DNA of 64,000 nt from Clostridiales bacterium (GCA_019420275.1 JAHZHN010000003.1:1-64000), one strand, 5' to 3'. Shown: positions 34,096 to 43,025, counted from the first letter of the stretch. Numbers and translations are program-made. Notes: a model not told the origin generated them from the letters alone.

Positions 34096-35832
34096 ATGGG
34101 TAAGATGACAGGGAATGAATTTTTAGTAAAAGCACTGCAGGAGGAAGGAGTTGAGAAAATTTTCGGATATCCTGGAGCCTGTGTCATAGATATCTTTGAT
34201 GAAATCTATAAACAGGATCAGGTGGAACTTGTACTGCCGCGCCATGAGCAGGGGCTAATTCATGCAGCAGATGGTTATGCCAGATCGACAGGAAAAGTTG
34301 GAGTCTGCCTCGCGACCAGCGGTCCTGGAGCTACAAATCTTGTAACGGGAATTGCCACAGCTAATTATGATAGTGTGCCTCTTGTATGCTTCACAGGACA
34401 AGTGGCAACCAATTTAATTGGAAACGACACGTTTCAAGAAGTTGATATCGTCGGAGTTACTAGGAATATTGCTAAATTCGTGATTGTGGTTCGTAAGAGA
34501 GAAGATTTGAACCGTCTGATCAAAGAGGCGTTTTATATTGCCAGAACAGGAAAACCGGGTCCTGTGCTTTTAGATCTTCCAAAAGACGTTATGGCGGAAC
34601 TGGGAAGTGATGAATATCCGGAAACAGTAAACATACGTGGATATAAACCGAATACTAAGGTACATCATGGACAGATTCTCAGAGCGATGGAAATGATATA
34701 CAAGGCAAGGAGACCATTGTTTTTGATCGGAGGAGGAGCTAAGATTTCAGGAGCATTTGATGAGATGACTCGCTTAATGGAGATGCTTAAGATTCCTGTA
34801 GTCACAACGATTATGGGAAGAGGAATCGTTCCTACCAATCATCCTCTGTATTTCGGGAATATAGGAATGCACGGAAATTATGCGGCAAATGAAGCAGTTA
34901 ACAGCTGTGATCTTCTGATTTCTATAGGAACAAGATTTAATGACAGAATTACCGGAAAATTAGGAACCTTTGCTTCAAAAGCAAAGATCATACATATAGA
35001 TATTGACACAGCGGCAATCTCAAAGAATGTTACCGTTGATGTACCGATTGTAGGAGATGCCAAGGAAGCAATCGAACTTATGACAGAAATTGCAGAACAT
35101 GAAGAAGCCTGTAAGACAGAACGGTGGCTGGAAACTATGGAAAGCTGGCATAAGAAGTATCCGATTAAGATGGAGGAAGGGGAAAAACTTGTTCCAATTC
35201 AGATTATCGACGCAATCAATAAATTTTATGATGAACCAATCGTAACGACGGATGTAGGGCAGAACCAGATGTGGACAACACAATTTTTAGAACTGCGCGG
35301 CAAACGCCAGATGCTGACATCCGGCGGTCTGGGAACTATGGGATATGGTCTTCCGGCTGCAATCGGAGCGGCAATCGGAAATCCGGGAAGAGATGTGATC
35401 GCTATCTGTGGTGACGGAGGATTTCAGATGAATTCTCAGGAAATGGCAACTGCAGTGGTACAAGAACTTCCAATCACCATCTGTATCTTGAATAATGGAT
35501 ATCTTGGAATGGTACGTCAGTGGCAGGATTTGTTCTATGGCAAAAAATATGCTGGAACCTGTCTGAGAAGGAGAAAGAGCTGCGAGCATTTCTGCGGCAA
35601 TGATTTTTCTAAATGTCCTCCGTATACACCGGATTTTGTCAAACTTGCGGAAAGCTATGGCGCGCAGGGAATCCGTGTCTTTAAAAAAGAAGAAATCATT
35701 CCTGCATTTGAGAAAGCAAGAGAGAAGAAAGACGGTCCGACATTGATCGAGTTTATTATAGAAAATGAAGAGCTGGTAATGCCTATGGTGAAACCGAATG
35801 GTTCTATTACTGATCTGATCATGGAACGATAG
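34096..35832 (+). CDS. ilvB: acetolactate synthase large subunit, with a four-Cys insert
   Basis: First common step of branched-chain amino acid synthesis: two pyruvates give acetolactate, with ThDP, Mg2+ and FAD. The 578-residue protein shows FGYPGACV, the catalytic Glu in PRHEQGLIHAADGYARSTGK, the FAD region, and the ThDP motif GDGGFQMNSQEMATAV...NNGYLGMVRQWQD. Between the last motif and PDFVKLAESYGA lies an extra segment with cysteines at about 489, 496, 500 and 507 (C-x6-C-x3-C-x6-C) not found in the E. coli enzyme. ATG 34096 is preferred; the in-frame start 27 bases upstream lies inside scpB. Confidence 0.94.
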   Translation: MGKMTGNEFLVKALQEEGVEKIFGYPGACVIDIFDEIYKQDQVELVLPRHEQGLIHAADGYARSTGKVGVCLATSGPGATNLVTGIATANYDSVPLVCFTGQVATNLIGNDTFQEVDIVGVTRNIAKFVIVVRKREDLNRLIKEAFYIARTGKPGPVLLDLPKDVMAELGSDEYPETVNIRGYKPNTKVHHGQILRAMEMIYKARRPLFLIGGGAKISGAFDEMTRLMEMLKIPVVTTIMGRGIVPTNHPLYFGNIGMHGNYAANEAVNSCDLLISIGTRFNDRITGKLGTFASKAKIIHIDIDTAAISKNVTVDVPIVGDAKEAIELMTEIAEHEEACKTERWLETMESWHKKYPIKMEEGEKLVPIQIIDAINKFYDEPIVTTDVGQNQMWTTQFLELRGKRQMLTSGGLGTMGYGLPAAIGAAIGNPGRDVIAICGDGGFQMNSQEMATAVVQELPITICILNNGYLGMVRQWQDLFYGKKYAGTCLRRRKSCEHFCGNDFSKCPPYTPDFVKLAESYGAQGIRVFKKEEIIPAFEKAREKKDGPTLIEFIIENEELVMPMVKPNGSITDLIMER

Positions 35833-35843
35833 GAGGAAGAGAA

Positions 35844-36341
35844 ATGAAAAGAAGATGGTTATCTTTATTTGTAGAAAACAGGGTCGGCGTACTTGCACGA
35901 ATTTCTGGATTGTTTTCCGGAAAAGCGTATAATATCCACAGTCTGACAGTAGGAGAGACGGAAGATCCTACAATGTCCAGAATGACAATTTGTATTGATG
36001 CAGATGATAAAACTTTTGAGCAGATTAAAAAGCAGCTGAACCGAAGTGTCGAGGTTATAAAAGTAATTGATTATACAGATACATCAATTCGTACCAAAGA
36101 AATTATGTATATCAAAGTAAAAAGCATCAATGCAAAGCAAAGAGCAGAAATTTTCCAGATGGGAGAGGTGTTCCGGTTTCTGATCAAAGATATGGGGAAA
36201 GACAGTGTCCTGATTGAGGCAATCCGCACAGAAACAAAAAATGATTCAATTTTGAAAGTTTTTAAAGAACGCTTTACTAATATTGAGGTCGTACGGGGAG
36301 GCCCTGTTGCTATTGAATGTATCAGTATGCAGGATCGGTAA
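35844..36341 (+). CDS. ilvN: acetolactate synthase small regulatory subunit
   Basis: Regulatory subunit that gives valine feedback to IlvB. The 165-residue protein has an N-terminal ACT domain (WLSLFVENRVGVLARISGLFSGKAYNIHSLTVG) and a C-terminal ALS small-subunit domain ending in GGPVAIEC. The gene symbol may also be given as ilvH. It ends the scpAB-ilvBN run and is followed by a terminator. Confidence 0.94.
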   Translation: MKRRWLSLFVENRVGVLARISGLFSGKAYNIHSLTVGETEDPTMSRMTICIDADDKTFEQIKKQLNRSVEVIKVIDYTDTSIRTKEIMYIKVKSINAKQRAEIFQMGEVFRFLIKDMGKDSVLIEAIRTETKNDSILKVFKERFTNIEVVRGGPVAIECISMQDR

Positions 36342-36345
36342 TCTT

Positions 36346-36380
36346 AAGGAAGCAGATTGTCTGCTTCCTTTTCTTTTTTT
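36346..36380 (+). terminator. terminator after ilvN
   Basis: AAGGAAGCAGA (36346-36356) pairs with TCTGCTTCCTT (36360-36370), followed by a T-rich run to 36380. Confidence 0.87.
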
Positions 36381-36673
36381 AGAAAACTTATAAGACAAAA
36401 TATTGTTAAGATTGCATAAAAAAAAGAGTATTTACAGGAAAGAATTGCATAAAATGAATATAAAATTGTTATTTTTTTGACGAAAATTTCAAAAAAAACC
36501 CCCTTAAAACCGCCGTTTTTTGTAAGGTGTAAAAAAGGAATCTTCATATTTGTTAAGATTGTGTTAAAAAAAATACAATTTTTGACATGAATTGTATACA
36601 CTCACAAGCCTAGTATTTATGCGGGTTTCATGGATTTGGAATATTTATTGAGGTTCTTTTTAAAAATTATTAA
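36381..36673. other. AT-rich non-coding spacer ahead of the butyrate operon
   Basis: About 290 bases with poly-A and poly-T runs and no coding region with a ribosome site. It contains a TTGACA at 36582-36587 without a matching -10 at normal spacing. The length and A/T tracts may act as an UP-element-like region for the strong promoter that follows; this is inference. Confidence 0.5.
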
Positions 36674-36727
36674 TTGAAAAGAAATAAAGATTGTGATACT
36701 ATTAACACAACGATGATATTTATCATC
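36674..36727 (+). promoter_or_regulatory. butyrate operon promoter with two palindromes
   Basis: TTGAAA (36674-36679), 17-base spacer, TACTAT (36697-36702). The -10 lies within the inverted repeat TTGTG (36691-36695) / CACAA (36706-36710), whose arms match the ends of NADH-sensing Rex sites, though its total length of 20 bases is longer than the usual 18. Just downstream, near the start point, is the perfect palindrome GATGATA-TT-TATCATC (36712-36727). Both are candidate operators. Confidence 0.6.
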
Positions 36728-36764
36728 AGTACTTGAAAAATATATTATATGGAGGAAAATTGAT

Positions 36765-37955
36765 ATGGCAAAGAAAGTAGTTATCGCAGGAGCATGCCGT
36801 ACAGCAATTGGTAAAATGGGCGGCGGATTAAGCACGACTCCAGCAGCAGATCTTGGTTCAATCGTAATCAAAGAAGCATTAAACAGAGCTGGAGTACCAG
36901 CTGACAAAGTGGATCATGTATACATGGGATGTGTTATCCAGGCTGGTTTAGGACAGAACGTTGCACGTCAGGCTTCTATCAATGCAGGCCTTCCAATCGA
37001 AGTACCGGCAGTTACAGTAAACGTAGTTTGTGGATCTGGTCTTAACTGTGTAAATATGGCTGCACAGATGATTCAGGCAGGAGATGCCGACATCGTAGTT
37101 GCAGGTGGTATGGAAAACATGTCAATGGCTCCATTCGCATTACAGAAAGCTCGTTTTGGATATCGTATGAATAACGGTGTTCTTGTTGATACAATGGTAA
37201 ATGATGCGTTAACAGATGCATTTAATCATTATCATATGATGATCACAGCAGAAAACGTTGCAGAACAGTGGAACTTAACTCGTGAAGAATTAGATGCTTT
37301 TGCAGCAAAATCACAGCAGAAAGCAGTTGCAGCACAGGAAGCTGGAAGATTCAAAGATGAGATTGTTCCTGTAGAAGTTAAACAGAGAAAGAAAACAGTG
37401 ATCGTTGATACAGATGAAGGACCAAGACCTGGAACAACAGAAGAGACACTGGCAGGATTAAGATGCTGCTCAGGAAAGGCAGACGGAATGGTAACAGCTG
37501 GTAACGCTTCCGGAATCAATGACGGAGCGGCTGCAGTCGTTGTAATGAGCGAAGAAAAAGCAAAAGAATTAGGTGTAACACCAATGGCAACATATATCAC
37601 AGGAGCTCTTGGAGGAGTTGATCCTAAGATTATGGGTGTTGGACCGGTAGCATCTACAAAGAAAGCATTCGCTAAATCTGGCCTTACAATCGATGACATG
37701 GACTTAGTAGAAGCAAATGAAGCTTTCGCAGCTCAGTCTGTAGCAGTAGCAAAAGAATTAAACTTCGATATGGATAAAGTAAATGTAAACGGAGGAGCAA
37801 TCGCTCTTGGACATCCGGTAGGAGCTTCAGGATGCCGTATCCTTGTTACACTGCTTCATGAAATGCAGAAAAGAGACGATGTAAAGAAAGGTCTTGCAAC
37901 ACTTTGCATCGGCGGTGGAATGGGCTGCTCAACCATCGTTGAAAAATACGAATAA
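36765..37955 (+). CDS. thlA: acetyl-CoA acetyltransferase (thiolase)
   Basis: Condenses two acetyl-CoA to acetoacetyl-CoA, the entry to butyrate synthesis. The 396-residue thiolase has the nucleophile Cys89 in NVVCGSG, His350 in GGAIALGHPVGASG, and Cys381 in CIGGGMG, plus NEAFAAQ. It is the first gene of the six-gene butyrate operon and starts after GGAGG. Codon use (frequent GGT, CGT, GCT) differs from neighbouring genes and suggests high expression. Confidence 0.96.
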   Translation: MAKKVVIAGACRTAIGKMGGGLSTTPAADLGSIVIKEALNRAGVPADKVDHVYMGCVIQAGLGQNVARQASINAGLPIEVPAVTVNVVCGSGLNCVNMAAQMIQAGDADIVVAGGMENMSMAPFALQKARFGYRMNNGVLVDTMVNDALTDAFNHYHMMITAENVAEQWNLTREELDAFAAKSQQKAVAAQEAGRFKDEIVPVEVKQRKKTVIVDTDEGPRPGTTEETLAGLRCCSGKADGMVTAGNASGINDGAAAVVVMSEEKAKELGVTPMATYITGALGGVDPKIMGVGPVASTKKAFAKSGLTIDDMDLVEANEAFAAQSVAVAKELNFDMDKVNVNGGAIALGHPVGASGCRILVTLLHEMQKRDDVKKGLATLCIGGGMGCSTIVEKYE

Positions 37956-37999
37956 AACCTATAGATTTTACTGAAATGATAGGAAAGGAGAATTCTAAG

Positions 38000-38776
38000 A
38001 TGGAATTCGTTACATATGAACAGGACGGTTTTGTTGGAATCGTGACGATCAATCGTCCAAAAGCATTAAATGCATTGAACAGTGAAGTGTTAAAAGAAAT
38101 CGAGGCAACTTTTGATGCAATCGATTTAGAAGCAACAAGAGCTGTGATTTTGACAGGAGCAGGAGAAAAATCTTTCGTTGCAGGTGCTGATATCGGTGAG
38201 ATGAGTACTTTGACAAAAGAAGAAGGAGAAGCATTCGGCAAAACAGGAAATGATGTATTCCGTAAGATTGAAACATTCCCGATCCCTGTTATTGCTGCAG
38301 TGAATGGATTTGCTCTTGGCGGAGGATGCGAGATTTCTATGAGCTGTGATATCAGACTCTGCTCAGACAATGCTGTTTTCGGACAGCCTGAAGTAGGACT
38401 TGGAATCACTCCGGGATTTGGCGGCACACAGAGACTTGCTCGTCTTGTAGGGGCTGGTAAAGCGAAAGAGATGATTTATACTGCATTTAACATTAAAGCT
38501 GATGAAGCATACAGAATTGGTCTTGTAAATGCTGTATATCCACAGGCTGAATTAATGGATGCAGCGAAAAAGATGGCAGCGAAAATTGCCAAGAATGCGC
38601 CAATTGCAGTGCGTGCATGCAAGAAAGCAATCAACGAAGGCCTTGATGCAGATATGGACCAGGCTATCGTGATAGAAGAGAAAGCATTCGGAAGCTGCTT
38701 TGAGACAGAAGACCAGAAAGCCGGAATGGAAGCATTCTTAAATAAAACAAAAGTAGATGGATTTAAGAATAAATAG
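38000..38776 (+). CDS. crt: 3-hydroxybutyryl-CoA dehydratase (crotonase)
   Basis: Dehydrates 3-hydroxybutyryl-CoA to crotonyl-CoA. The 258-residue crotonase-fold protein has NRPKALNALN, the oxyanion-hole AGADIGEM, GFALGGGCE and FGQPEVGLGITPGFGGTQRL with the two catalytic glutamates. ATG 38000 lies after AAGGAG; an ATG 24 bases upstream has no such site. It sits between thlA and hbd, in pathway-operon order. Confidence 0.95.
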   Translation: MEFVTYEQDGFVGIVTINRPKALNALNSEVLKEIEATFDAIDLEATRAVILTGAGEKSFVAGADIGEMSTLTKEEGEAFGKTGNDVFRKIETFPIPVIAAVNGFALGGGCEISMSCDIRLCSDNAVFGQPEVGLGITPGFGGTQRLARLVGAGKAKEMIYTAFNIKADEAYRIGLVNAVYPQAELMDAAKKMAAKIAKNAPIAVRACKKAINEGLDADMDQAIVIEEKAFGSCFETEDQKAGMEAFLNKTKVDGFKNK

Positions 38777-38791
38777 TTGATTTTGAATCAT

Positions 38792-38809
38792 GCCGCCGGT
38801 ATCGGCGGC
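38792..38809 (+). other. GC-rich intercistronic hairpin crt-hbd
   Basis: GCCGCCG (38792-38798) / CGGCGGC (38803-38809) with a GTAT loop and no T run. In an AT-rich operon this stands out as an mRNA processing or stability element rather than a terminator. Confidence 0.6.
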
Positions 38810-38848
38810 GGATTCTCCATGAGTTTATATTTATTAGGAGGAATTAGA

Positions 38849-39688
38849 ATGAAAGTTGGAGTTATCGGTGCTGGAACAATGGGCAGCGGAATTGCACAGG
38901 CATTTGCCCAGACAGAAGGATACGAAGTTTGCCTTTGCGATATCAATGATGAATTTGCAGCAAACGGAAAAGCAAAGATTGCAAAAGGATTTGAGAAACG
39001 TATCGCAAGAGGAAAAATGGATCAGGAAACAGCAGATGCTGTTCTTGCAAAGATCACAACAGGTACAAAAGAGATCTGCACAGACTGTGATCTGATCGTT
39101 GAAGCTGCAATCGAGAACATGGAAATTAAAAAACAGACATTCAAAGAACTGCAGGATATCTGCAAAGCAGATGCTATTTTTGCAACAAATACATCTTCTT
39201 TATCTATTACAGAAATCGGTGCAGGACTTGATCGTCCATTGATCGGAATGCATTTCTTCAATCCTGCTCCAGTTATGAAATTGATCGAAGTAATCGCAGG
39301 AATCAATACACCAAAAGAAACGGTTGACAAGATTGTTGCAATTTCTGAAGAGATCGGAAAGACTCCTGTACAGGTAGAAGAAGGAGCTGGATTCGTAGTT
39401 AACAGAATCTTAATTCCAATGATCAATGAAGCAATTGGAATTTATGCTGATGGAATCGCTTCTGTAGAAGGAATCGATACTGCAATGAAACTGGGAGCAA
39501 ATCATCCAATGGGACCTTTAGCACTTGGTGACTTAGTAGGTCTTGATGTTTGCCTTGCGATCATGGAAGTACTTTACAATGAGTTTGGTGATTCAAAATA
39601 CCGTCCACATCCATTGTTAAGAAAGATGGTTCGTGGAGGTTTATTAGGACAGAAGACTGGTAAAGGATTCTACGATTACAGCAAATAA
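38849..39688 (+). CDS. hbd: 3-hydroxybutyryl-CoA dehydrogenase
   Basis: Reduces acetoacetyl-CoA to 3-hydroxybutyryl-CoA. The 279-residue protein starts with the dinucleotide motif KVGVIGAGTMGSGIAQAF, and shows ATNTSSLSITEI, HFFNPAPVMKLIEVI (catalytic His) and LGANHPMGPLALGDLVGLD. ATG 38849 follows TAGGAGG; in-frame codons upstream overlap the hairpin after crt and are not used. Confidence 0.96.
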   Translation: MKVGVIGAGTMGSGIAQAFAQTEGYEVCLCDINDEFAANGKAKIAKGFEKRIARGKMDQETADAVLAKITTGTKEICTDCDLIVEAAIENMEIKKQTFKELQDICKADAIFATNTSSLSITEIGAGLDRPLIGMHFFNPAPVMKLIEVIAGINTPKETVDKIVAISEEIGKTPVQVEEGAGFVVNRILIPMINEAIGIYADGIASVEGIDTAMKLGANHPMGPLALGDLVGLDVCLAIMEVLYNEFGDSKYRPHPLLRKMVRGGLLGQKTGKGFYDYSK

Positions 39689-39711
39689 GATTGAGAGCTT
39701 TTCTTCCGCAT

Positions 39712-39743
39712 TAGTTTTTTCAGGGAGGGACTGGTGCGGAAGA
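39712..39743 (+). other. intercistronic stem-loop hbd-bcd
   Basis: TCTTCCGCA (39712-39720) pairs with TGCGGAAGA (39735-39743) around a 14-base loop. It is the second of three stem-loops in the gaps of this operon. Confidence 0.5.
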
Positions 39744-39778
39744 TTAACTTTATAGAATCAATTATGGAGGAATAAAGA

Positions 39779-40930
39779 ATGGATTTCACATTAAGTAAGA
39801 AACATGAGATGGCTAGAACTCTTTTCAAAGAGTTTGCCGAGAAAGAAGTAAAGCCTCTTGCACAGGACGTGGATGAAAACGAACAGTTCCCAGAAGAAAC
39901 TGTTGCAAAAATGGCAAAAAACGGATTCCTTGGTATTCCGATTCCAAAAGAATACGGCGGACAGGGATGCGATCCTCTTACCTACATTATGTGTGTTGAA
40001 GAGTTATCTAAAGTTTGCGGTACAACAGGTGTTATCGTATCTGCTCATACATCATTATGTATGGATCCAATTTTAACATTTGGTACAGAAGAGCAGAAGA
40101 AAAAATATCTTCCAGATTTAGCTTCTGGTAAGAAATTAGGAGCTTTTGGTCTGACAGAGCCAGGAGCTGGTACAGATGCTCAGGGACAGCAGACAAAGGC
40201 TGTATTAGATGGAGATGAGTGGGTATTAAATGGATCTAAATGCTTCATCACAAATGGTAAATATGCAGATGTTTACATCATCATTGCTGTAACAGGAACC
40301 GTTGAAAAACGCGGAAGAAAACAGAAAGAAATTTCTTCTTTTATCGTTGAAAAAGGAACTCCAGGATTCTCCTTTGGAACAAAAGAAAAGAAGATGGGTA
40401 TCCGTGGTTCAGCTACATACGAACTGATCTTTGAAGACTGCCGTATTCCAAAAGAAAATCTTTTAGGAAAGAAAGGAAAAGGATTCGGTATTGCAATGCA
40501 TACTCTTGACGGAGGACGTATTGGTATTGCTTCCCAGGCACTTGGTCTTGCAGAAGGCGCATTAGAGCGTACAATTGAGTATGTAAAAGAAAGAAAACAG
40601 TTTGGACGCACAATCGGACAGTTCCAGAATACACAGTTCCAGTTAGCAGATATGGCTACAAAAGTAGAAGCTGCTAAGAACCTGGTATACAAAGCTGCTA
40701 TGGCTAAGGCTACACAGAAGACATATAGTGTAGAAGCTGCTATGGCTAAGTTATATGCAGCAGAAGTTGCTATGGAAGTAACAACAAAAGCTGTTCAGTT
40801 ACATGGTGGTTATGGATATATCAGAGAATACGAAGTAGAACGTATGATGCGCGATGCTAAGATCACAGAAATCTACGAAGGAACATCAGAAGTTCAGCGT
40901 ATGGTAATTTCTGGAAGCTTATTGAGATAA
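39779..40930 (+). CDS. bcd: butyryl-CoA dehydrogenase
   Basis: Reduces crotonyl-CoA to butyryl-CoA; with EtfAB it can bifurcate electrons from NADH to crotonyl-CoA and ferredoxin. The 383-residue acyl-CoA dehydrogenase shows FGLTEPGAGTDA, the FAD-binding WVLNGSKCFITNG, RKQFGRTIGQFQ, and the catalytic Glu367 in ITEIYEGTSEVQ, the usual position in short-chain enzymes. It directly precedes etfB (13-base gap). Confidence 0.96.
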   Translation: MDFTLSKKHEMARTLFKEFAEKEVKPLAQDVDENEQFPEETVAKMAKNGFLGIPIPKEYGGQGCDPLTYIMCVEELSKVCGTTGVIVSAHTSLCMDPILTFGTEEQKKKYLPDLASGKKLGAFGLTEPGAGTDAQGQQTKAVLDGDEWVLNGSKCFITNGKYADVYIIIAVTGTVEKRGRKQKEISSFIVEKGTPGFSFGTKEKKMGIRGSATYELIFEDCRIPKENLLGKKGKGFGIAMHTLDGGRIGIASQALGLAEGALERTIEYVKERKQFGRTIGQFQNTQFQLADMATKVEAAKNLVYKAAMAKATQKTYSVEAAMAKLYAAEVAMEVTTKAVQLHGGYGYIREYEVERMMRDAKITEIYEGTSEVQRMVISGSLLR

Positions 40931-40943
40931 GGGAGGTAATACC

Positions 40944-41726
40944 GTGAAGATAGTTGTTTGTATAAAACAGGTACCAGATACAAAAGGCGGAGTTAAATTC
41001 AATCCGGATGGTACATTAGACAGAGGTGCAATGCTTACAATCATGAACCCAGATGACAAAGCTGGTCTGGAAGCTGCACTTAGAATCAAAGACGAATATG
41101 GAGCAGAAGTTACTGCTCTTACTATGGGACTTCCAAAAGCCGACGAGGTTCTTCGTGAGGCTATGGCTATGGGAGCAGATAAAGGAATCCTTGTAACTGA
41201 CAGAGTTCTTGGAGGAGCAGATACATGGGCAACATCCACAACAATCGCAGGAGCACTCAGAAACCTGGATTATGATCTGATTATTACAGGACGTCAGGCA
41301 ATTGATGGTGATACAGCTCAGGTTGGACCTCAGATTTCCGAACATCTGGATATTCCTGTTATTTCTTACGCACAGGATATTAAAATCGAAGGAGACAGCG
41401 TGGTTGTTCAGCGTCAGTATGACGACAGATATCATGTAGTAAAAGCAAAAATGCCTTGCCTGATTACTGCATTGTCTGAATTAAACGAGCCACGTTACAT
41501 GACACCAGGCGGAATTTTTGATGCTTATGATGCAGAAGTAACAACATGGGGAAGAAAAGATCTGAAAGATGTAGATGATTCTAATCTTGGTCTTGCAGGT
41601 TCTCCTACAAAGATCGCGAAAGCATCTGACAAAGTAAGAAAAGGTGCTGGAGAGAAAGTTACTCTTGATCCAGAAGAAGCAGTCAATTATATCGTTGATA
41701 AATTAACTGAAAAACATGTAATTTAA
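40944..41726 (+). CDS. etfB: electron transfer flavoprotein beta subunit
   Basis: Half of the heterodimeric Etf that feeds Bcd. The 260-residue protein starts with GTG at 40944 after GGGAGG and shows VVCIKQVPDTKGGVKF, ALTMGLPKADEVLREAMAMGADKGILV, and GRQAIDGDTAQVGPQ. These match the bifurcating Bcd-linked EtfB of clostridia. The following gap of 118 bases contains a hairpin. Confidence 0.95.
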   Translation: MKIVVCIKQVPDTKGGVKFNPDGTLDRGAMLTIMNPDDKAGLEAALRIKDEYGAEVTALTMGLPKADEVLREAMAMGADKGILVTDRVLGGADTWATSTTIAGALRNLDYDLIITGRQAIDGDTAQVGPQISEHLDIPVISYAQDIKIEGDSVVVQRQYDDRYHVVKAKMPCLITALSELNEPRYMTPGGIFDAYDAEVTTWGRKDLKDVDDSNLGLAGSPTKIAKASDKVRKGAGEKVTLDPEEAVNYIVDKLTEKHVI

Positions 41727-41769
41727 GGAATTTTCGAGACAAGATTTCTTAGCCTTCGGCGGATGCCGT

Positions 41770-41794
41770 GGATTTTGTTGTTTTGACAAAATCC
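41770..41794 (+). other. intercistronic hairpin etfB-etfA
   Basis: GGATTTTG (41770-41777) pairs perfectly with CAAAATCC (41787-41794). It is the third stem-loop in this operon, in its longest gap. Confidence 0.5.
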
Positions 41795-41844
41795 CGGTTA
41801 CAAGTACGTCGCGGCGCACTTGAAAGGAAATAAAGGAGAAGAAA

Positions 41845-42879
41845 ATGGGTTTAGAAGAATATAAAGGCGTATTTGTCTTTGCACAGCAGGTAGACAATGA
41901 GTTAAGCGGAATTGCTTTCGAACTGCTCGGCAAAGCAAAAGACTTAGCAAAAGACTTAGACACAGATGTAACAGCAGTTCTTGTTGGTTCTGACGTAAAA
42001 GGATTGGTAGATGATCTTGCAAAATATGGTGCAGACAAAGTAATCGTTGTAGACGATCCTGAACTGAAAGACTACAGAACAGAACCATATACACATGCAC
42101 TGGCATCTGTAATCAATGAATACAAACCGGAAATCATGCTGGTAGGTGCAACAGCAATCGGACGTGACTTAGGTCCTCGTGTATCCGCAAGGGTTGCAAC
42201 AGGTCTGACAGCTGACTGTACTGTACTTGAAATTGGTGATTTCCCATTAAATCCGATTCCAGGAAAAGAGCAGAAACACAATCAGCTGCTTATGACACGT
42301 CCTGCATTCGGCGGAAACACAATTGCTACAATTGCTTGCCCGGACAACCGTCCACAGATGGCAACAGTACGTCCAGGTGTTATGCAGAAGATTGATCCAA
42401 TCGAAGGAGCAACAGCAGAAGTAATTGAATTCAATCCAGGATTCACACCAAATGATAAATATGTAGAAATCCTTGATGTTGTAAAATCTGTATCAGATGT
42501 TGTTGATATCATGGATGCTAAAATTCTTGTATCCGGCGGACGTGGAGTTGGAGAAGAAGGATTCGCTATGTTAAGAGAATTAGCAGATGTTCTTGGAGGA
42601 GAGGTTAGCTGCTCTCGTGCCGTAGTTGATAATGGATGGCAGCCAAAAGACCTTCAGGTAGGACAGACAGGAAAGACAGTACGTCCTAATGTATACTTTG
42701 CAATCGGTATTTCTGGAGCAATTCAGCACGTTGCAGGTATGGAAGAGTCAGATATCATTATCGCCATCAACAAAGATGAGACAGCTCCTATCTTTGATGT
42801 AGCAGATTATGGTATTGTCGGAGATTTGAATAAGATTGTTCCGGCTTTAACAGAAAAATTAAAAGCGGTTGTAAAATAA
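41845..42879 (+). CDS. etfA: electron transfer flavoprotein alpha subunit
   Basis: Carries the electron-transferring FAD of Etf. The 344-residue protein has an N-terminal segment LEEYKGVFVFAQQVDNELSG, the GATAIGRDLGPRVSARVATGLTADCT region, and the C-terminal FAD site SGGRGVGEEGF...VGQTGKTVRPNVYFAIGISGAIQH...INKDETAPIFDVADYGIVGD. It is the last gene of the butyrate operon. Confidence 0.96.
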   Translation: MGLEEYKGVFVFAQQVDNELSGIAFELLGKAKDLAKDLDTDVTAVLVGSDVKGLVDDLAKYGADKVIVVDDPELKDYRTEPYTHALASVINEYKPEIMLVGATAIGRDLGPRVSARVATGLTADCTVLEIGDFPLNPIPGKEQKHNQLLMTRPAFGGNTIATIACPDNRPQMATVRPGVMQKIDPIEGATAEVIEFNPGFTPNDKYVEILDVVKSVSDVVDIMDAKILVSGGRGVGEEGFAMLRELADVLGGEVSCSRAVVDNGWQPKDLQVGQTGKTVRPNVYFAIGISGAIQHVAGMEESDIIIAINKDETAPIFDVADYGIVGDLNKIVPALTEKLKAVVK

Positions 42880-42907
42880 TCAACTTTTTACGAATTTAAT
42901 CCTTTTT

Positions 42908-42959
42908 GAGAGGGGAATCTTAAGGTTCAGAGTAACAGAAAGATTCCTCTTTCTTTTTT
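42908..42959 (+). terminator. terminator of the butyrate operon
   Basis: GGAATCTT (42914-42921) pairs with AAGATTCC (42940-42947), with further imperfect pairing outside, followed by a T-rich run. Confidence 0.75.
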
Positions 42960-42963
42960 GTTG

Positions 42964-42992
42964 TTGACCGGATAGGAACATTCCTATATACT
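42964..42992 (+). promoter_or_regulatory. promoter with 16-bp palindromic operator in the spacer
   Basis: TTGACC (42964-42969), 17-base spacer, TATACT (42987-42992). Nearly the whole spacer is the perfect palindrome ATAGGAA-CA-TTCCTAT (42972-42987), ideally placed for repression. The binding protein is unknown. Confidence 0.75.
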
Positions 42993-43025
42993 CAGACAGA
43001 GAGACAGAAAGCTTTTGAAGAAGAT

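Noticed and set aside
36582..36587. TTGACA upstream of thlA as the -35 of the operon
   Set aside because: No -10 at 15-19 bases; the nearest TAGTAT is 23 bases away. The TTGAAA/TACTAT pair further down is better.
37976..37999. ATG at 37976 as the start of crt
   Set aside because: No ribosome site; the AAGGAG sits after it and matches ATG 38000, where homology begins.
38777..38848. N-terminal extension of hbd
   Set aside because: It contains the intercistronic hairpin and precedes the TAGGAGG site; the dinucleotide motif requires the N-terminus at 38849.
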